Source: an uncultured bacterium
GTDB lineage: Bacteria; Bacillota; Clostridia; Lachnospirales; Lachnospiraceae
Direction: 5' to 3'
Length of the DNA: 61,572 nt
NCBI GenBank assembly: GCA_905214875.1
Contig: CAJMNR010000024.1
Coordinates: forward strand, 1-61,572
The translations under genes and the position numbers were made by a program. This document shows, one piece after another, positions 8,129 to 16,487 of the stretch. Under the pieces are notes generated by a model. The model saw only the letters and a list, made by a program, of their open reading frames with translations. It ran no database searches and was not told the origin of the DNA. How positions within the stretch are numbered: position 1 is the first letter of the stretch; each line of letters begins with the position of its first letter.

Positions 8129-9091
8129 ATGACATCAAAAATCATAGCAACAGGAAGTTTTGTTCCTGATGACCCAGTAAATAACCAGTTCTTATCTACG
8201 TTAGTAGATACAAGTGATGAATGGATCCAATCGCGGACAGGCATAAAAACAAGGTACATAACGAGGCTGGAAGGAACTACGAAATTAGCTTATGAAGCGG
8301 CAAAGGATGCACTTTCTTCAGAAGGCATCAATCCAATGTCGTTAGATTATATTATCGTAGCAACCATGTCTCCCGATTATTCTCTACCCAATACGGCATC
8401 TCAAGTACAGGCATTTTTAGGGGCTAAGAATGCAGCAAGCTTTGACTTAAATGTAGCTTGCTCAGGATTTGTATATGCCCTTACCGTTGCGAATGCATTA
8501 GTAAGTAACGGTAAGAAAAAGCGAGCGTTGGTGATTGGAGCAGAGACTGTGTCAAGAATGCTTGACTGGAGTGACCGTTCTACCTGTGTGTTATTTGGAG
8601 ACGGAGCAGGAGCAGTAGTTGTAGAAACAGCAGAGAAAGGAATTATACATTCCATCTTAGGTACCGATGGTGAGAATGGTATGGCGCTTGCATGCCCATC
8701 CTTGCCATTACAGAATCCATTTATAGACAAGGGACAAGAGAGAGCAGTGATGTCAATGGACGGCCAGAAGGTATTTAAATTTGCAGTAAGCATGGTAAGC
8801 AAGTCGATTGAACAGCTGTTAGAAGAAACCAATAAAGAAAAGGATGAAATTGCAGGTTATTATCTGCATCAAGCCAATTATCGTATTATCGAGGCAATCG
8901 CTAGAAGGCTTAAGATTGATCAGGCAAGATTCCCAATGAATGTCGATAAGTATGCCAATACTTCAGCGGCTTCGATTCCTATGCTCTTAAATGAGCAAAA
9001 TAGAAAGCATGCCATTCAACCAGGGGACCTAATTGTACTAGCTGGATTTGGCGGTGGGTTAACCTACGGCACTATGCTTTTAGAATGGTAA
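8129..9091 (+). CDS. fabH: 3-oxoacyl-ACP synthase III
   Basis: KAS III condenses acetyl-CoA (or branched primers) with malonyl-ACP to start type II fatty-acid synthesis. The 320-residue length is typical. The catalytic triad is visible: Cys in NVACSGF (about 110), His in LHQANYR (about 248) and Asn in YANTSAAS (about 277). The C-terminal LAGFGGGLTYG is also conserved. ATG 8129 is chosen because AAGGAATGGGA precedes it; the in-frame TTG at 8099 would lie directly after the operator. First gene of a nine-gene fab-acc operon; acpP follows after 28 bases. Confidence 0.96.
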   Translation: MTSKIIATGSFVPDDPVNNQFLSTLVDTSDEWIQSRTGIKTRYITRLEGTTKLAYEAAKDALSSEGINPMSLDYIIVATMSPDYSLPNTASQVQAFLGAKNAASFDLNVACSGFVYALTVANALVSNGKKKRALVIGAETVSRMLDWSDRSTCVLFGDGAGAVVVETAEKGIIHSILGTDGENGMALACPSLPLQNPFIDKGQERAVMSMDGQKVFKFAVSMVSKSIEQLLEETNKEKDEIAGYYLHQANYRIIEAIARRLKIDQARFPMNVDKYANTSAASIPMLLNEQNRKHAIQPGDLIVLAGFGGGLTYGTMLLEW

Positions 9092-9119
9092 CTATATATA
9101 ATTTTAGGAGGATTTAAAA

Positions 9120-9347
9120 ATGAATTTTGATGAATTAAAAGAAATGATCGCAGAGCAATTAAACGTTGAGGAAGAAAGAGTAACGGAAGATAAAAGCTTT
9201 TCAGCAGATTTAGGTGCAGACAGTTTGGATTTATTTGAACTGGCCATGGCAATGGAAGAAAAATACGACATTGAGATTCCAAGTGAAGATTTAGCAACAA
9301 TCCAAACAGTAGGGGATGCTCGTAAATACATAGAAAAAAAACTATAA
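9120..9347 (+). CDS. acpP: Acyl carrier protein
   Basis: This 75-residue acidic protein carries growing acyl chains on a phosphopantetheine arm attached to the Ser of the motif GADSLDLFEL (about residue 35). Helix II acidic residues after DSL, which dock to the Fab enzymes, are present. A strong AGGAGG Shine-Dalgarno lies seven bases upstream of the ATG. It sits between fabH and fabD, and a terminator-like hairpin directly follows it, which would give more acpP than downstream message. Confidence 0.97.
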   Translation: MNFDELKEMIAEQLNVEEERVTEDKSFSADLGADSLDLFELAMAMEEKYDIEIPSEDLATIQTVGDARKYIEKKL

Positions 9348-9356
9348 GAACTGAGT

Positions 9357-9393
9357 AAACCGGGAAAACCAAGTATTGATTTTTCCGGTTTTT
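9357..9393 (+). terminator. Internal terminator/attenuator between acpP and fabD
   Basis: Arms AAACCGGGAAAA and TTTTCCGGTTT pair with one bulged G around an 11-base loop and are followed by TTTTT. No promoter is obvious between it and fabD, so it is likely a partial terminator within the operon rather than its end. Confidence 0.7.
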
Positions 9394-9414
9394 ATAAAAG
9401 AAAGGGATAAAAAA

Positions 9415-10362
9415 ATGAGTAAAATTGCATTTATATTTCCAGGGCAGGGTTCTCAGTATATAGGCATGGGAAAAGATTTTTATGAACAGAAAGATAAGGC
9501 AAGAGAATTATTTGATCAGGCGGATTCGTTCTTTCCTTTTTCCATTAAAGATATTTGCTTTGAGCAAAATAAGTTATTAAATCAAACAGAATATACACAG
9601 GCATGCCTTGTTACTACATGTTTAAGTATGCTTCGTGTTTTAAAGGAAGAAGGAGTTACACCAGATATCACAGCAGGACTTAGCTTAGGCGAATACCCAG
9701 CATTGGTAGCTGCTGGAGCACTAAGTGAGGAAGGGGCAATTAAATTAGTTTATAAACGTGGTTATTATATGGCTAATGAGGTTCCAGGTGGTGTTGGAGG
9801 CATGGCTGCAGTACTTGGACTTACCTCTGATGTGGTAGAGTGTGTTTGTAGGGAAGTTTCTAATGAACAAAATGAGATCGTTGAGCCTGCAAATTATAAC
9901 TGTCCGGGACAAATTGTAATCTCAGGCACAAAGAGAGGCATTGAACTTGCAACAGAAAAATTAAAGGAAAAGAAGGCAAGACGAGTAATTCCTCTTGTGG
10001 TGAGTGGACCATTTCACTCAAGTTTATTAAAAGGGGCAGGGGAGAAGCTAAGAGAGGAGTTAGAGGTTACTTCATTTTCCCCATTACAAGTTCCTTATGT
10101 ATGCAATGTAAGTGCTGAGACAATCAGTGATTCAAGCAGATGCAAAGAGTTATTAGTAAGACAGGTATATTCAGGTGTTAGATGGGAGCAATGTATCCAT
10201 ACAATGATAGACTTTGGAGTTGAAACATTTATAGAGATAGGACCGGGTAAGACATTAAATGGCTTTTTACGAAAAATAGATAAAACGAAGACAGTGATTA
10301 ATATCGAACATGTAGAGGATCTTAAGCAGTTAGAAAAGCTGTGTGTGGAGGGGAAAGCATGA
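9415..10362 (+). CDS. fabD: Malonyl-CoA:ACP transacylase
   Basis: It moves malonyl from CoA to ACP. In the 315-residue product the N-terminal FPGQGSQY (about residues 7-14), nucleophile elbow GLSLGEY with Ser near 91, and catalytic His in SGPFHSSLL (about 201) are all present. The ATG at 9415 follows GAAAGGG; an upstream in-frame start at 9376 would place the start inside the terminator hairpin. The stop overlaps the fabG start (ATGA). The canonical clostridial neighbour fabK is missing between acpP and this gene. Confidence 0.96.
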   Translation: MSKIAFIFPGQGSQYIGMGKDFYEQKDKARELFDQADSFFPFSIKDICFEQNKLLNQTEYTQACLVTTCLSMLRVLKEEGVTPDITAGLSLGEYPALVAAGALSEEGAIKLVYKRGYYMANEVPGGVGGMAAVLGLTSDVVECVCREVSNEQNEIVEPANYNCPGQIVISGTKRGIELATEKLKEKKARRVIPLVVSGPFHSSLLKGAGEKLREELEVTSFSPLQVPYVCNVSAETISDSSRCKELLVRQVYSGVRWEQCIHTMIDFGVETFIEIGPGKTLNGFLRKIDKTKTVINIEHVEDLKQLEKLCVEGKA

Positions 10363-11105
10363 ATGAGACAAAGAAGCCAGTAGCAATCGTTACAGGTGCC
10401 GGACGTGGAATAGGAAAAGCTTGTGCAAAGAGTCTTGCACAAAGTGGATTTACAGTAATCATAAACTACGGAAGAAGTAAACAGGAAGCAGATGCAACGG
10501 TAAGAGAGATTATTGAAGAAGGAGGAGATGCCTTTTCTTATCAATGTAATGTTTCAAACTATGAAGAAGTTAAAGCTATGATGGAAGCAGTTCATAATCA
10601 ATATGGAAGCATTGATGTGTTAGTAAATAATGCAGGTATCACAAGAGATAACCTAGTATTAAAGATGACAGAACAAGAATTTGATGATGTGATTCAAACG
10701 AATTTAAAAGGCGTATTTAATACAACGAAACATGTCGCTAGATATATGTTAAAGCAAAGAAGCGGAAGAATTGTCAATATATCTTCTGTAGTAGGGATAA
10801 AAGGAAATACAGGACAGACCAATTATGCATCGGCCAAGGCAGGAGTTATTGGACTAACGAAAGCATTGGCAAGAGAGCTTGCATCAAGAAATATTACGGT
10901 AAATGCAATCGCACCAGGGTTTATTCAAACCGATATGACAAAAGCGCTTCCTGAAGCAGTTGCAGAGACAATGAAAATTCAGATTCCGTTAAAGAGATTT
11001 GGAAAACCGGAAGATATTGCGGATATGGTTACTTATCTTGCAACAAATGAAGGTAATTATATTACAGGCCAGGTTTTTGTCGTAGATGGCGGACTTGCAA
11101 TGTAG
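10359..11105 (+). CDS. fabG: 3-oxoacyl-ACP reductase
   Basis: NADPH-dependent reduction of 3-ketoacyl-ACP. This 248-residue short-chain dehydrogenase has the TGAGRGIG cofactor loop (about residues 13-20), NNAG (about 91-94), active-site Ser in NISSVVG and the YASAK pair (Tyr about 156, Lys about 160). The C-terminus ITGQVFVVDGGLAM is typical. ATG 10359 is preferred over GTG 10341 because GGAGGGG lies directly upstream and it forms the ATGA overlap with fabD. Confidence 0.96.
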   Translation: MNETKKPVAIVTGAGRGIGKACAKSLAQSGFTVIINYGRSKQEADATVREIIEEGGDAFSYQCNVSNYEEVKAMMEAVHNQYGSIDVLVNNAGITRDNLVLKMTEQEFDDVIQTNLKGVFNTTKHVARYMLKQRSGRIVNISSVVGIKGNTGQTNYASAKAGVIGLTKALARELASRNITVNAIAPGFIQTDMTKALPEAVAETMKIQIPLKRFGKPEDIADMVTYLATNEGNYITGQVFVVDGGLAM

Positions 11106-11121
11106 AAAAGGAGAATTTGAG

Positions 11122-12360
11122 ATGGGTCGAAGAGTTGTAATTACAGGATTAGGTGCCCTTACTCCAATTGGTAACAATGTAGAGGAGTATTGGGAGAATA
11201 TAAAAAAGGGTACTGTTGGAATTGATAAAATCACCAAATTTGATACAACAGAGTACAAGACAAAATTGGCAGCAGAGTTAAAGGATTTTAATATAGATGA
11301 TTACATAGATAAAAAACAGGCACGTCGTATGGATAAATATTGTCAGTATGCTGTCGTTGCTGCAAGGGAGGCAGTAAAGGATTCTAAACTTGAGATTACG
11401 AAGGAGAATGCAAGACGTGTTGGAGTAATTGTAAGCAGTGGAATTGGTGGATTACTTACAATGGAACAGGAGCAGACAAAACTCCTTGAAAAAGGACCAA
11501 GGAGAGTTTCTCCATTAATGGTTCCTATGATTATTGTAAATATGGCAGCAGGAAATGTTTCCATTGATCTTGGTGCAAAAGGAAAATGTTTATCCATGGT
11601 ATCTGCATGTGCTACCTCAACACATTCTGTAGGTGAGGCATTTCGAAGCATCGCATATGGAGAAATTGATGCCTGTATTGCAGGTGGAGCGGAGTCTTCC
11701 ATTACTCCATTAGGAGTGGCAGGGTTTACTTCTATGACAGCACTATCTACCTCAACGGATAAGTATCAGGCAAGCATGCCATTTGATAAAAAGAGAAATG
11801 GATTTGTTATGGGGGAAGGCGCAGGCGTATTAGTGCTTGAAGAATTGGAACATGCAAAGAAGCGTAATGCAAAGATTTATGCAGAAGTTGTTGGTTATGG
11901 AGCAAGCGCAGATGCTTATCACATTACTTGTCCAAGCGAAGATGGAGAAGGTGCTGCAATCGCTATGGAGATGGCAATGGAAGATGCAAACCTCCAAAAA
12001 GAAGATATTATCTATATCAATGCACATGGAACCAGTACCGCATACAATGATCTATTTGAAACAAGAGCATTAAAGAGAGTATTTAAAGAGCATGCGAAAA
12101 ATCTTGTTATTAATTCCACGAAATCCATGATTGGACATTTGTTAGGAGCTGCTGGAGCAGTTGAATTAATTGCTTCAGTTAAGGAAATTAATGAATCCTA
12201 TATCCATCAGACGGTTGGCCTTACTGAACCAGATGAGGAATGTGATCTTGATTATGTAATGGGACAACCTCGAACGATGGATATTACATATGCAATGTCA
12301 AATAACTTCGGATTTGGTGGACAAAACGCTAGTATTATTTTGAAAAAATACTTAGAGTAG
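11122..12360 (+). CDS. fabF: 3-oxoacyl-ACP synthase II
   Basis: Elongating condensing enzyme of fatty-acid synthesis, 412 residues. Catalytic Cys in SACATSTH (about 163), the two His residues in NAHGTST (about 302) and MIGHLLGAAG (about 339), and the Lys in NSTKSMIG are in place. The C-terminal NNFGFGGQNAS is conserved. ATG 11122 follows AAAGGAG. It is the only KAS II/I in the operon, next to fabG and accB. Confidence 0.96.
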   Translation: MGRRVVITGLGALTPIGNNVEEYWENIKKGTVGIDKITKFDTTEYKTKLAAELKDFNIDDYIDKKQARRMDKYCQYAVVAAREAVKDSKLEITKENARRVGVIVSSGIGGLLTMEQEQTKLLEKGPRRVSPLMVPMIIVNMAAGNVSIDLGAKGKCLSMVSACATSTHSVGEAFRSIAYGEIDACIAGGAESSITPLGVAGFTSMTALSTSTDKYQASMPFDKKRNGFVMGEGAGVLVLEELEHAKKRNAKIYAEVVGYGASADAYHITCPSEDGEGAAIAMEMAMEDANLQKEDIIYINAHGTSTAYNDLFETRALKRVFKEHAKNLVINSTKSMIGHLLGAAGAVELIASVKEINESYIHQTVGLTEPDEECDLDYVMGQPRTMDITYAMSNNFGFGGQNASIILKKYLE

Positions 12361-12371
12361 GAGGACCAAGC

Positions 12372-12830
12372 ATGGAGATTAAAGATATTAAGTCGCTAAT
12401 AGAAGCAGTAAGTAATGCAGACATTAGGGAGTTTCATTTACAGCAAGGTGATTTTTTACTTGATTTAAACAAGGAAGAAACAGGTACAGCTGCAGCAGTT
12501 CAAGGAGAAAGACAGGAACAAGAAAAAACAGTTGTGGAACCTAGAACCATAGAAAAAGAAGAACAACCAGTTGCAGCAGAGGATGGATCTTATCAGTTTA
12601 TTACCTCCCCTATTGTGGGCATTTATTATAGTGCAGCTTCACCGGATCAGGATGACTTTGTGAAGGTTGGAGATGTGGTGAAAAAGGGACAGGTTGTTTG
12701 TATCGTGGAAGCAATGAAGCTTATGAATGAGATTGAAAGTGAATATGATGGAACGGTTGTAGAAGTGCTTGCATCCAATGAGCAGATGGTCGAGTACAAT
12801 CAGCCATTGTTCCGTGTACAGCCAGCATAG
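12372..12830 (+). CDS. accB: Biotin carboxyl carrier protein of acetyl-CoA carboxylase
   Basis: Carrier subunit holding the covalently bound biotin. The 152 residues comprise an N-terminal helix region, a flexible Ala/Glu/Gln-rich linker (about 40-75) and a biotinyl domain with the modified Lys in VEAMKLMNEIES (about residue 116). The domain core TSPIVGIYYSAASPDQDDFVK is typical of bacterial BCCP. GGAGG lies upstream of the ATG; fabZ follows after nine bases. Confidence 0.96.
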   Translation: MEIKDIKSLIEAVSNADIREFHLQQGDFLLDLNKEETGTAAAVQGERQEQEKTVVEPRTIEKEEQPVAAEDGSYQFITSPIVGIYYSAASPDQDDFVKVGDVVKKGQVVCIVEAMKLMNEIESEYDGTVVEVLASNEQMVEYNQPLFRVQPA

Positions 12831-12839
12831 GAGGAGAAT

Positions 12840-13262
12840 ATGTTAGATATTAATCAGATTAAAGAGATTCTGCCACATCGAGCACCGATGCTTCTAATCG
12901 ATCGCGTGGAGGAACTTGTTCCAAATGAAAAAGCAGTGGCCATTAAGGCAGTATCTTATAATGAACCATTTTTTGTTGGTCATTATCCTGAAAAACCAGT
13001 TATGCCAGGTGTCTTGATTATTGAGGCACTGGCACAGACCGGAGCAGTTGCCATCCTTTCAGAAGAGAAGAACAAGGGAAAACTTATTTTCTTTGGAGGA
13101 ATTAATAAGGCGAAGTTTAGGAAGCCAGTGGAACCAGGATGTTTGTTACGTCTAGAGACTTCAATAATCAAACAAAAAGGACCAGTTGGAATTGGTGCGG
13201 CAAAGGCATTTGTAGAAGATGAATTAGTGTGTGAAGCAGAGCTTAGCTTTGTTTGCCAATAG
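12840..13262 (+). CDS. fabZ: 3-hydroxyacyl-ACP dehydratase
   Basis: Hot-dog-fold dehydratase producing trans-2-enoyl-ACP. In 140 residues it shows LPHRAPMLLIDRV (about 10-22), catalytic His in VGHYPEKPVMPGV (about 48) and Glu in IEALAQTGAV (about 61), and the internal GGINKAKFRKPV segment. Length and order match FabZ rather than FabA. The enzyme acting next (enoyl-ACP reductase) is not encoded in the window. Confidence 0.95.
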   Translation: MLDINQIKEILPHRAPMLLIDRVEELVPNEKAVAIKAVSYNEPFFVGHYPEKPVMPGVLIIEALAQTGAVAILSEEKNKGKLIFFGGINKAKFRKPVEPGCLLRLETSIIKQKGPVGIGAAKAFVEDELVCEAELSFVCQ

Positions 13263-13313
13263 GGGAGTTGAGAGTAGCGAAAACACTTTGGTCTATTATA
13301 AGGAGTAGGTAAT

Positions 13314-14684
13314 ATGTTTGATAAAATTTTAATTGCAAATCGTGGGGAAATTGCAGTACGTATTATCCGAGCATGTAGAGAGCTTCATATTCAGACGGTT
13401 GCTGTGTATAGTGAGGCAGATCGTGACGCATTACATACAATACTTGCAGATGAGGCGGTTTGCATCGGACCTGCACCAGCAAAGGATAGTTATTTAAACA
13501 TGGAGGCAATTATTAGTGCAGCGGTAGCGACTAAGGCGAAGGCAATTCACCCAGGCTTTGGTTTTTTATCAGAAAATAGTAAATTTGCATCCATGTGTGA
13601 AACTTGTGGAATTGTATTTATCGGGCCGAAAAAAGAATTAATTGATTCTATGGGCAATAAATCTAAAGCAAGGGAGACAATGCAAAATGCAGGCATTCCG
13701 GTAATACCAGGTTCCAAAAAGCCGCTGGAGTCACCGGAAGCTGGAATTAAGTTAGCAAATACCATTGGATATCCTGTAATTATTAAAGCAAGCGCAGGCG
13801 GTGGTGGAAAAGGAATGCGTGTTGTAGAAAAGGAAGAAGACTTTAAAAAAGAATTCTTAACTGCAAAACGAGAGAGCGAAAGTGCATTTGGTGATGGAAC
13901 ATTATATTTGGAGAAGTATTTGCAAGGACCAAAGCATATTGAATTTCAAATTCTAGGGGATAACTATGGAAATGTTATTCATTTAATGGAACGGGACTGT
14001 TCCATTCAGAGAAAACATCAGAAGGTATTAGAAGAGGCACCATGTGAGTTTATTTCAGATGAGTTACGAGATCGAATGGGTGCCTGTGCAGTAAAAGTGG
14101 CAAAAGAGATTGGGTACAGCAGTGCTGGAACGGTAGAGTTCTTATTGGATGCTGACAGTAATTTTTATTTTATGGAGATGAATACAAGAATCCAGGTAGA
14201 GCACCCGGTGACTGAATATATAACAGGCGTCGACATTGTAAAAGAGCAGATTCGAATTGCAGCAGGAGAGCATCTTTCCATAAAGCAAGAGGACATCAAG
14301 TTACAAGGTCATGCAATTGAATGCAGAATCAATGCAGAGGATCCAAAAAGAAACTTTGCACCTTGCCCTGGAACGATTAGTAATATGCATCTTCCAGGTG
14401 GATTTGGTGTGAGAGTTGACACGGCAATGTATGTGAACTATACGATACCACCATTTTATGATTCAATGGTTGCAAAATTAATTGTATTAGGCAAGACAAG
14501 AGAGGAAGCTATTACAAAGATGCAGAGTGCATTAGGAGAATTTGTGGTAGAAGGAGTAATTACAAATCTTGATTTTCAGTACAAGATCATCTCCAATGAT
14601 ACATTCAGGAAAGGAAATTTTACAACCAGCTTTATTGAGCAGGAAGAAGAAGATCTATATGCAAAGGAAGTTGGTACTGTGTAA
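13314..14684 (+). CDS. accC: Biotin carboxylase subunit of acetyl-CoA carboxylase
   Basis: ATP-dependent carboxylation of BCCP-biotin. The 456-residue product starts FDKILIANRGEIAVRIIRAC, has the ATP-grasp glycine loop ASAGGGGKGMR (about residues 158-168), the metal-binding EMNTRIQVEHPVTE segment and the C-terminal HAIECRINAED. A 51-base gap with a strong AAGGAG site separates it from fabZ; no separate promoter is visible. accDA follows after 15 bases. Confidence 0.97.
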   Translation: MFDKILIANRGEIAVRIIRACRELHIQTVAVYSEADRDALHTILADEAVCIGPAPAKDSYLNMEAIISAAVATKAKAIHPGFGFLSENSKFASMCETCGIVFIGPKKELIDSMGNKSKARETMQNAGIPVIPGSKKPLESPEAGIKLANTIGYPVIIKASAGGGGKGMRVVEKEEDFKKEFLTAKRESESAFGDGTLYLEKYLQGPKHIEFQILGDNYGNVIHLMERDCSIQRKHQKVLEEAPCEFISDELRDRMGACAVKVAKEIGYSSAGTVEFLLDADSNFYFMEMNTRIQVEHPVTEYITGVDIVKEQIRIAAGEHLSIKQEDIKLQGHAIECRINAEDPKRNFAPCPGTISNMHLPGGFGVRVDTAMYVNYTIPPFYDSMVAKLIVLGKTREEAITKMQSALGEFVVEGVITNLDFQYKIISNDTFRKGNFTTSFIEQEEEDLYAKEVGTV

Positions 14685-14699
14685 GGTATGGGATGAGCC

Positions 14700-16424
14700 A
14701 TGTTAAAGGATTTTATTAAAAAGACAAATAAGCAATCATATCGCAGCACACCAAATGTGGATATAAAAAAGGATTCAGAGGATAAAGAACCTCAAATTCC
14801 TGATGGTGCGTGGATAAAATGTAAAAAGTGTAAAAAGACAGTGTTCTACGATTCGGTGAAAGAGAACTTTTCTTGTTGCCCTAACTGTAATTATCATTTT
14901 CGGATTGGAGCATATGAGAGAATCCGCTTGCTTGTTGACAGGGATTCATTTGTAGAATTGGACAAAGACGTGGTGAGTCAGAATGTACTAGAGTTTCCGG
15001 AGTATGATAAAAAAATGGATTCGTTAAGGGAATCACTTGATATTAAGGAAGCGGTTGTTACCGGATATTGCACGATACGTGGGGTAAAGGTCGTTCTTTG
15101 TGTTATGGACAATGCATTTCTCATGGGAAGTATGGGACAGGTTGTGGGAGAAAAGATTACAAGTGCAGTGGAACGTGCGACTAAAGAAAAGCTTTCTGTC
15201 ATTATCTGTACGACCTCAGGTGGCGCAAGAATGCAGGAAGGTATGGTTTCCTTAATGCAGATGGCAAAAGTCAGTGCTGCCTTAAAACGACATAGCAATG
15301 AGCATCTTTTGTATATTACCGTGCTTACAGATCCTACGACAGGTGGAGTTACTGCCAGCTTTGCAATGCTTGGCGACATCATTCTTGCTGAGCCAGAAGC
15401 ACTAGTTGGATTTGCAGGTCCGAGGGTAATTGAACAGACCATTGGGCAAAAGCTTCCGGAGGGATTTCAGCGAAGCGAGTTCTTATTAGAAAAAGGATTT
15501 GTAGATCGTATTGTGCCTCGTAAATATATGCGTAAGATGATTGGACGTATCTTATGCATGCATTCAAAGAATTATATTAGAAAGGTCCCAGAGAGACAGC
15601 CAGAAACAAGGATTGCGACATTTAGCAAAGAAGAAGTCTCAGCATGGGATCGTGTCCTATTAGCAAGAAAATCAGACCGTCCGACAACATTAGAGTATAT
15701 CAACACTTTATTTTCTAAGTTTATTGAATTTCATGGGGATCGAAGATATGCAGATGATCCTGCCATTGTAGGAGGAATTGCGTATTTTAACGAAATGCCT
15801 GTAACCGTAATTGGACATCAGAAAGGACGTACGACAAAGGAAAACATTAAGCGTAATTTTGGCATGCCTAATCCAGAAGGATATCGTAAGGCAAAGCGGT
15901 TAATGAAACAGGCTGAGAAATTTGGACGTCCTATTATTTGTTTTGTAGATACTGCAGGGGCTTATTGTGGTATGGGAGCAGAAGAACGAGGACAAGGAGA
16001 GGCTATTGCGGCTAACTTATTTACCATGTCAGATATTACGGTACCGATCGTATCCATCATAATTGGAGAAGGTGGAAGTGGCGGGGCCTTAGCCTTGGCA
16101 GTTGCCAATGAGGTATGGATGCTGGAGAATTCTACATACTCGGTGTTATCACCGGAAGGGTTTGCGTCAATTCTATGGAAAGATAGTGCAAGGGCAAAAG
16201 AAGCGGCGGAGGTAATGAAGGTTACAGCGAAGGAACTTAAGCATCTTGGTATCATTGAAGAGGTCATAAGAGAACCAGTGGAAATTAGCGAGGAATTTTA
16301 TGCAGTGACGGAAGAGCTTCAGCAATTATTAACTAATTTTCTAGATTCACATAGAAAGATGTCAAAAGAAGAAATAATAGAGGAGCGCTATCAGAAGTAT
16401 CGCAAGTTTTATGGAAAGGAATAA
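14700..16424 (+). CDS. accDA: Acetyl-CoA carboxylase carboxyltransferase, AccD-AccA fusion
   Basis: Transfers CO2 from carboxybiotin to acetyl-CoA. One 574-residue chain carries both halves. The N-terminal AccD part has a Cys4 zinc ribbon (CKKCKK near 40-45, CCPNC near 59-63) and crotonase-fold segments TTSGGARMQEGM and GGVTASFAMLGD. From about residue 315 the AccA part begins (SDRPTTLEYI, EFHGDRRYADDPAIVGG, VDTAGAYCGMGAEERGQGEAIA). The frame is open throughout, and the linker near residues 295-315 contains no stop or internal Shine-Dalgarno that I could see. AccA and AccD are separate in most bacteria; single-chain forms are known in some Clostridia. Last gene of the fab operon. Confidence 0.95.
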   Translation: MLKDFIKKTNKQSYRSTPNVDIKKDSEDKEPQIPDGAWIKCKKCKKTVFYDSVKENFSCCPNCNYHFRIGAYERIRLLVDRDSFVELDKDVVSQNVLEFPEYDKKMDSLRESLDIKEAVVTGYCTIRGVKVVLCVMDNAFLMGSMGQVVGEKITSAVERATKEKLSVIICTTSGGARMQEGMVSLMQMAKVSAALKRHSNEHLLYITVLTDPTTGGVTASFAMLGDIILAEPEALVGFAGPRVIEQTIGQKLPEGFQRSEFLLEKGFVDRIVPRKYMRKMIGRILCMHSKNYIRKVPERQPETRIATFSKEEVSAWDRVLLARKSDRPTTLEYINTLFSKFIEFHGDRRYADDPAIVGGIAYFNEMPVTVIGHQKGRTTKENIKRNFGMPNPEGYRKAKRLMKQAEKFGRPIICFVDTAGAYCGMGAEERGQGEAIAANLFTMSDITVPIVSIIIGEGGSGGALALAVANEVWMLENSTYSVLSPEGFASILWKDSARAKEAAEVMKVTAKELKHLGIIEEVIREPVEISEEFYAVTEELQQLLTNFLDSHRKMSKEEIIEERYQKYRKFYGKE

Positions 16425-16487
16425 ATATAAATACAGGTTTTGGTTAAACTACCATTATAATTGACGACAGTAAATGAGGTGATTATA

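Noticed and set aside
9064..9372. Reverse-strand frame opposite acpP
   Set aside because: Shadow of the strongly supported acpP gene; no ribosome site and a Leu/Ser/Pro composition typical of antisense frames.
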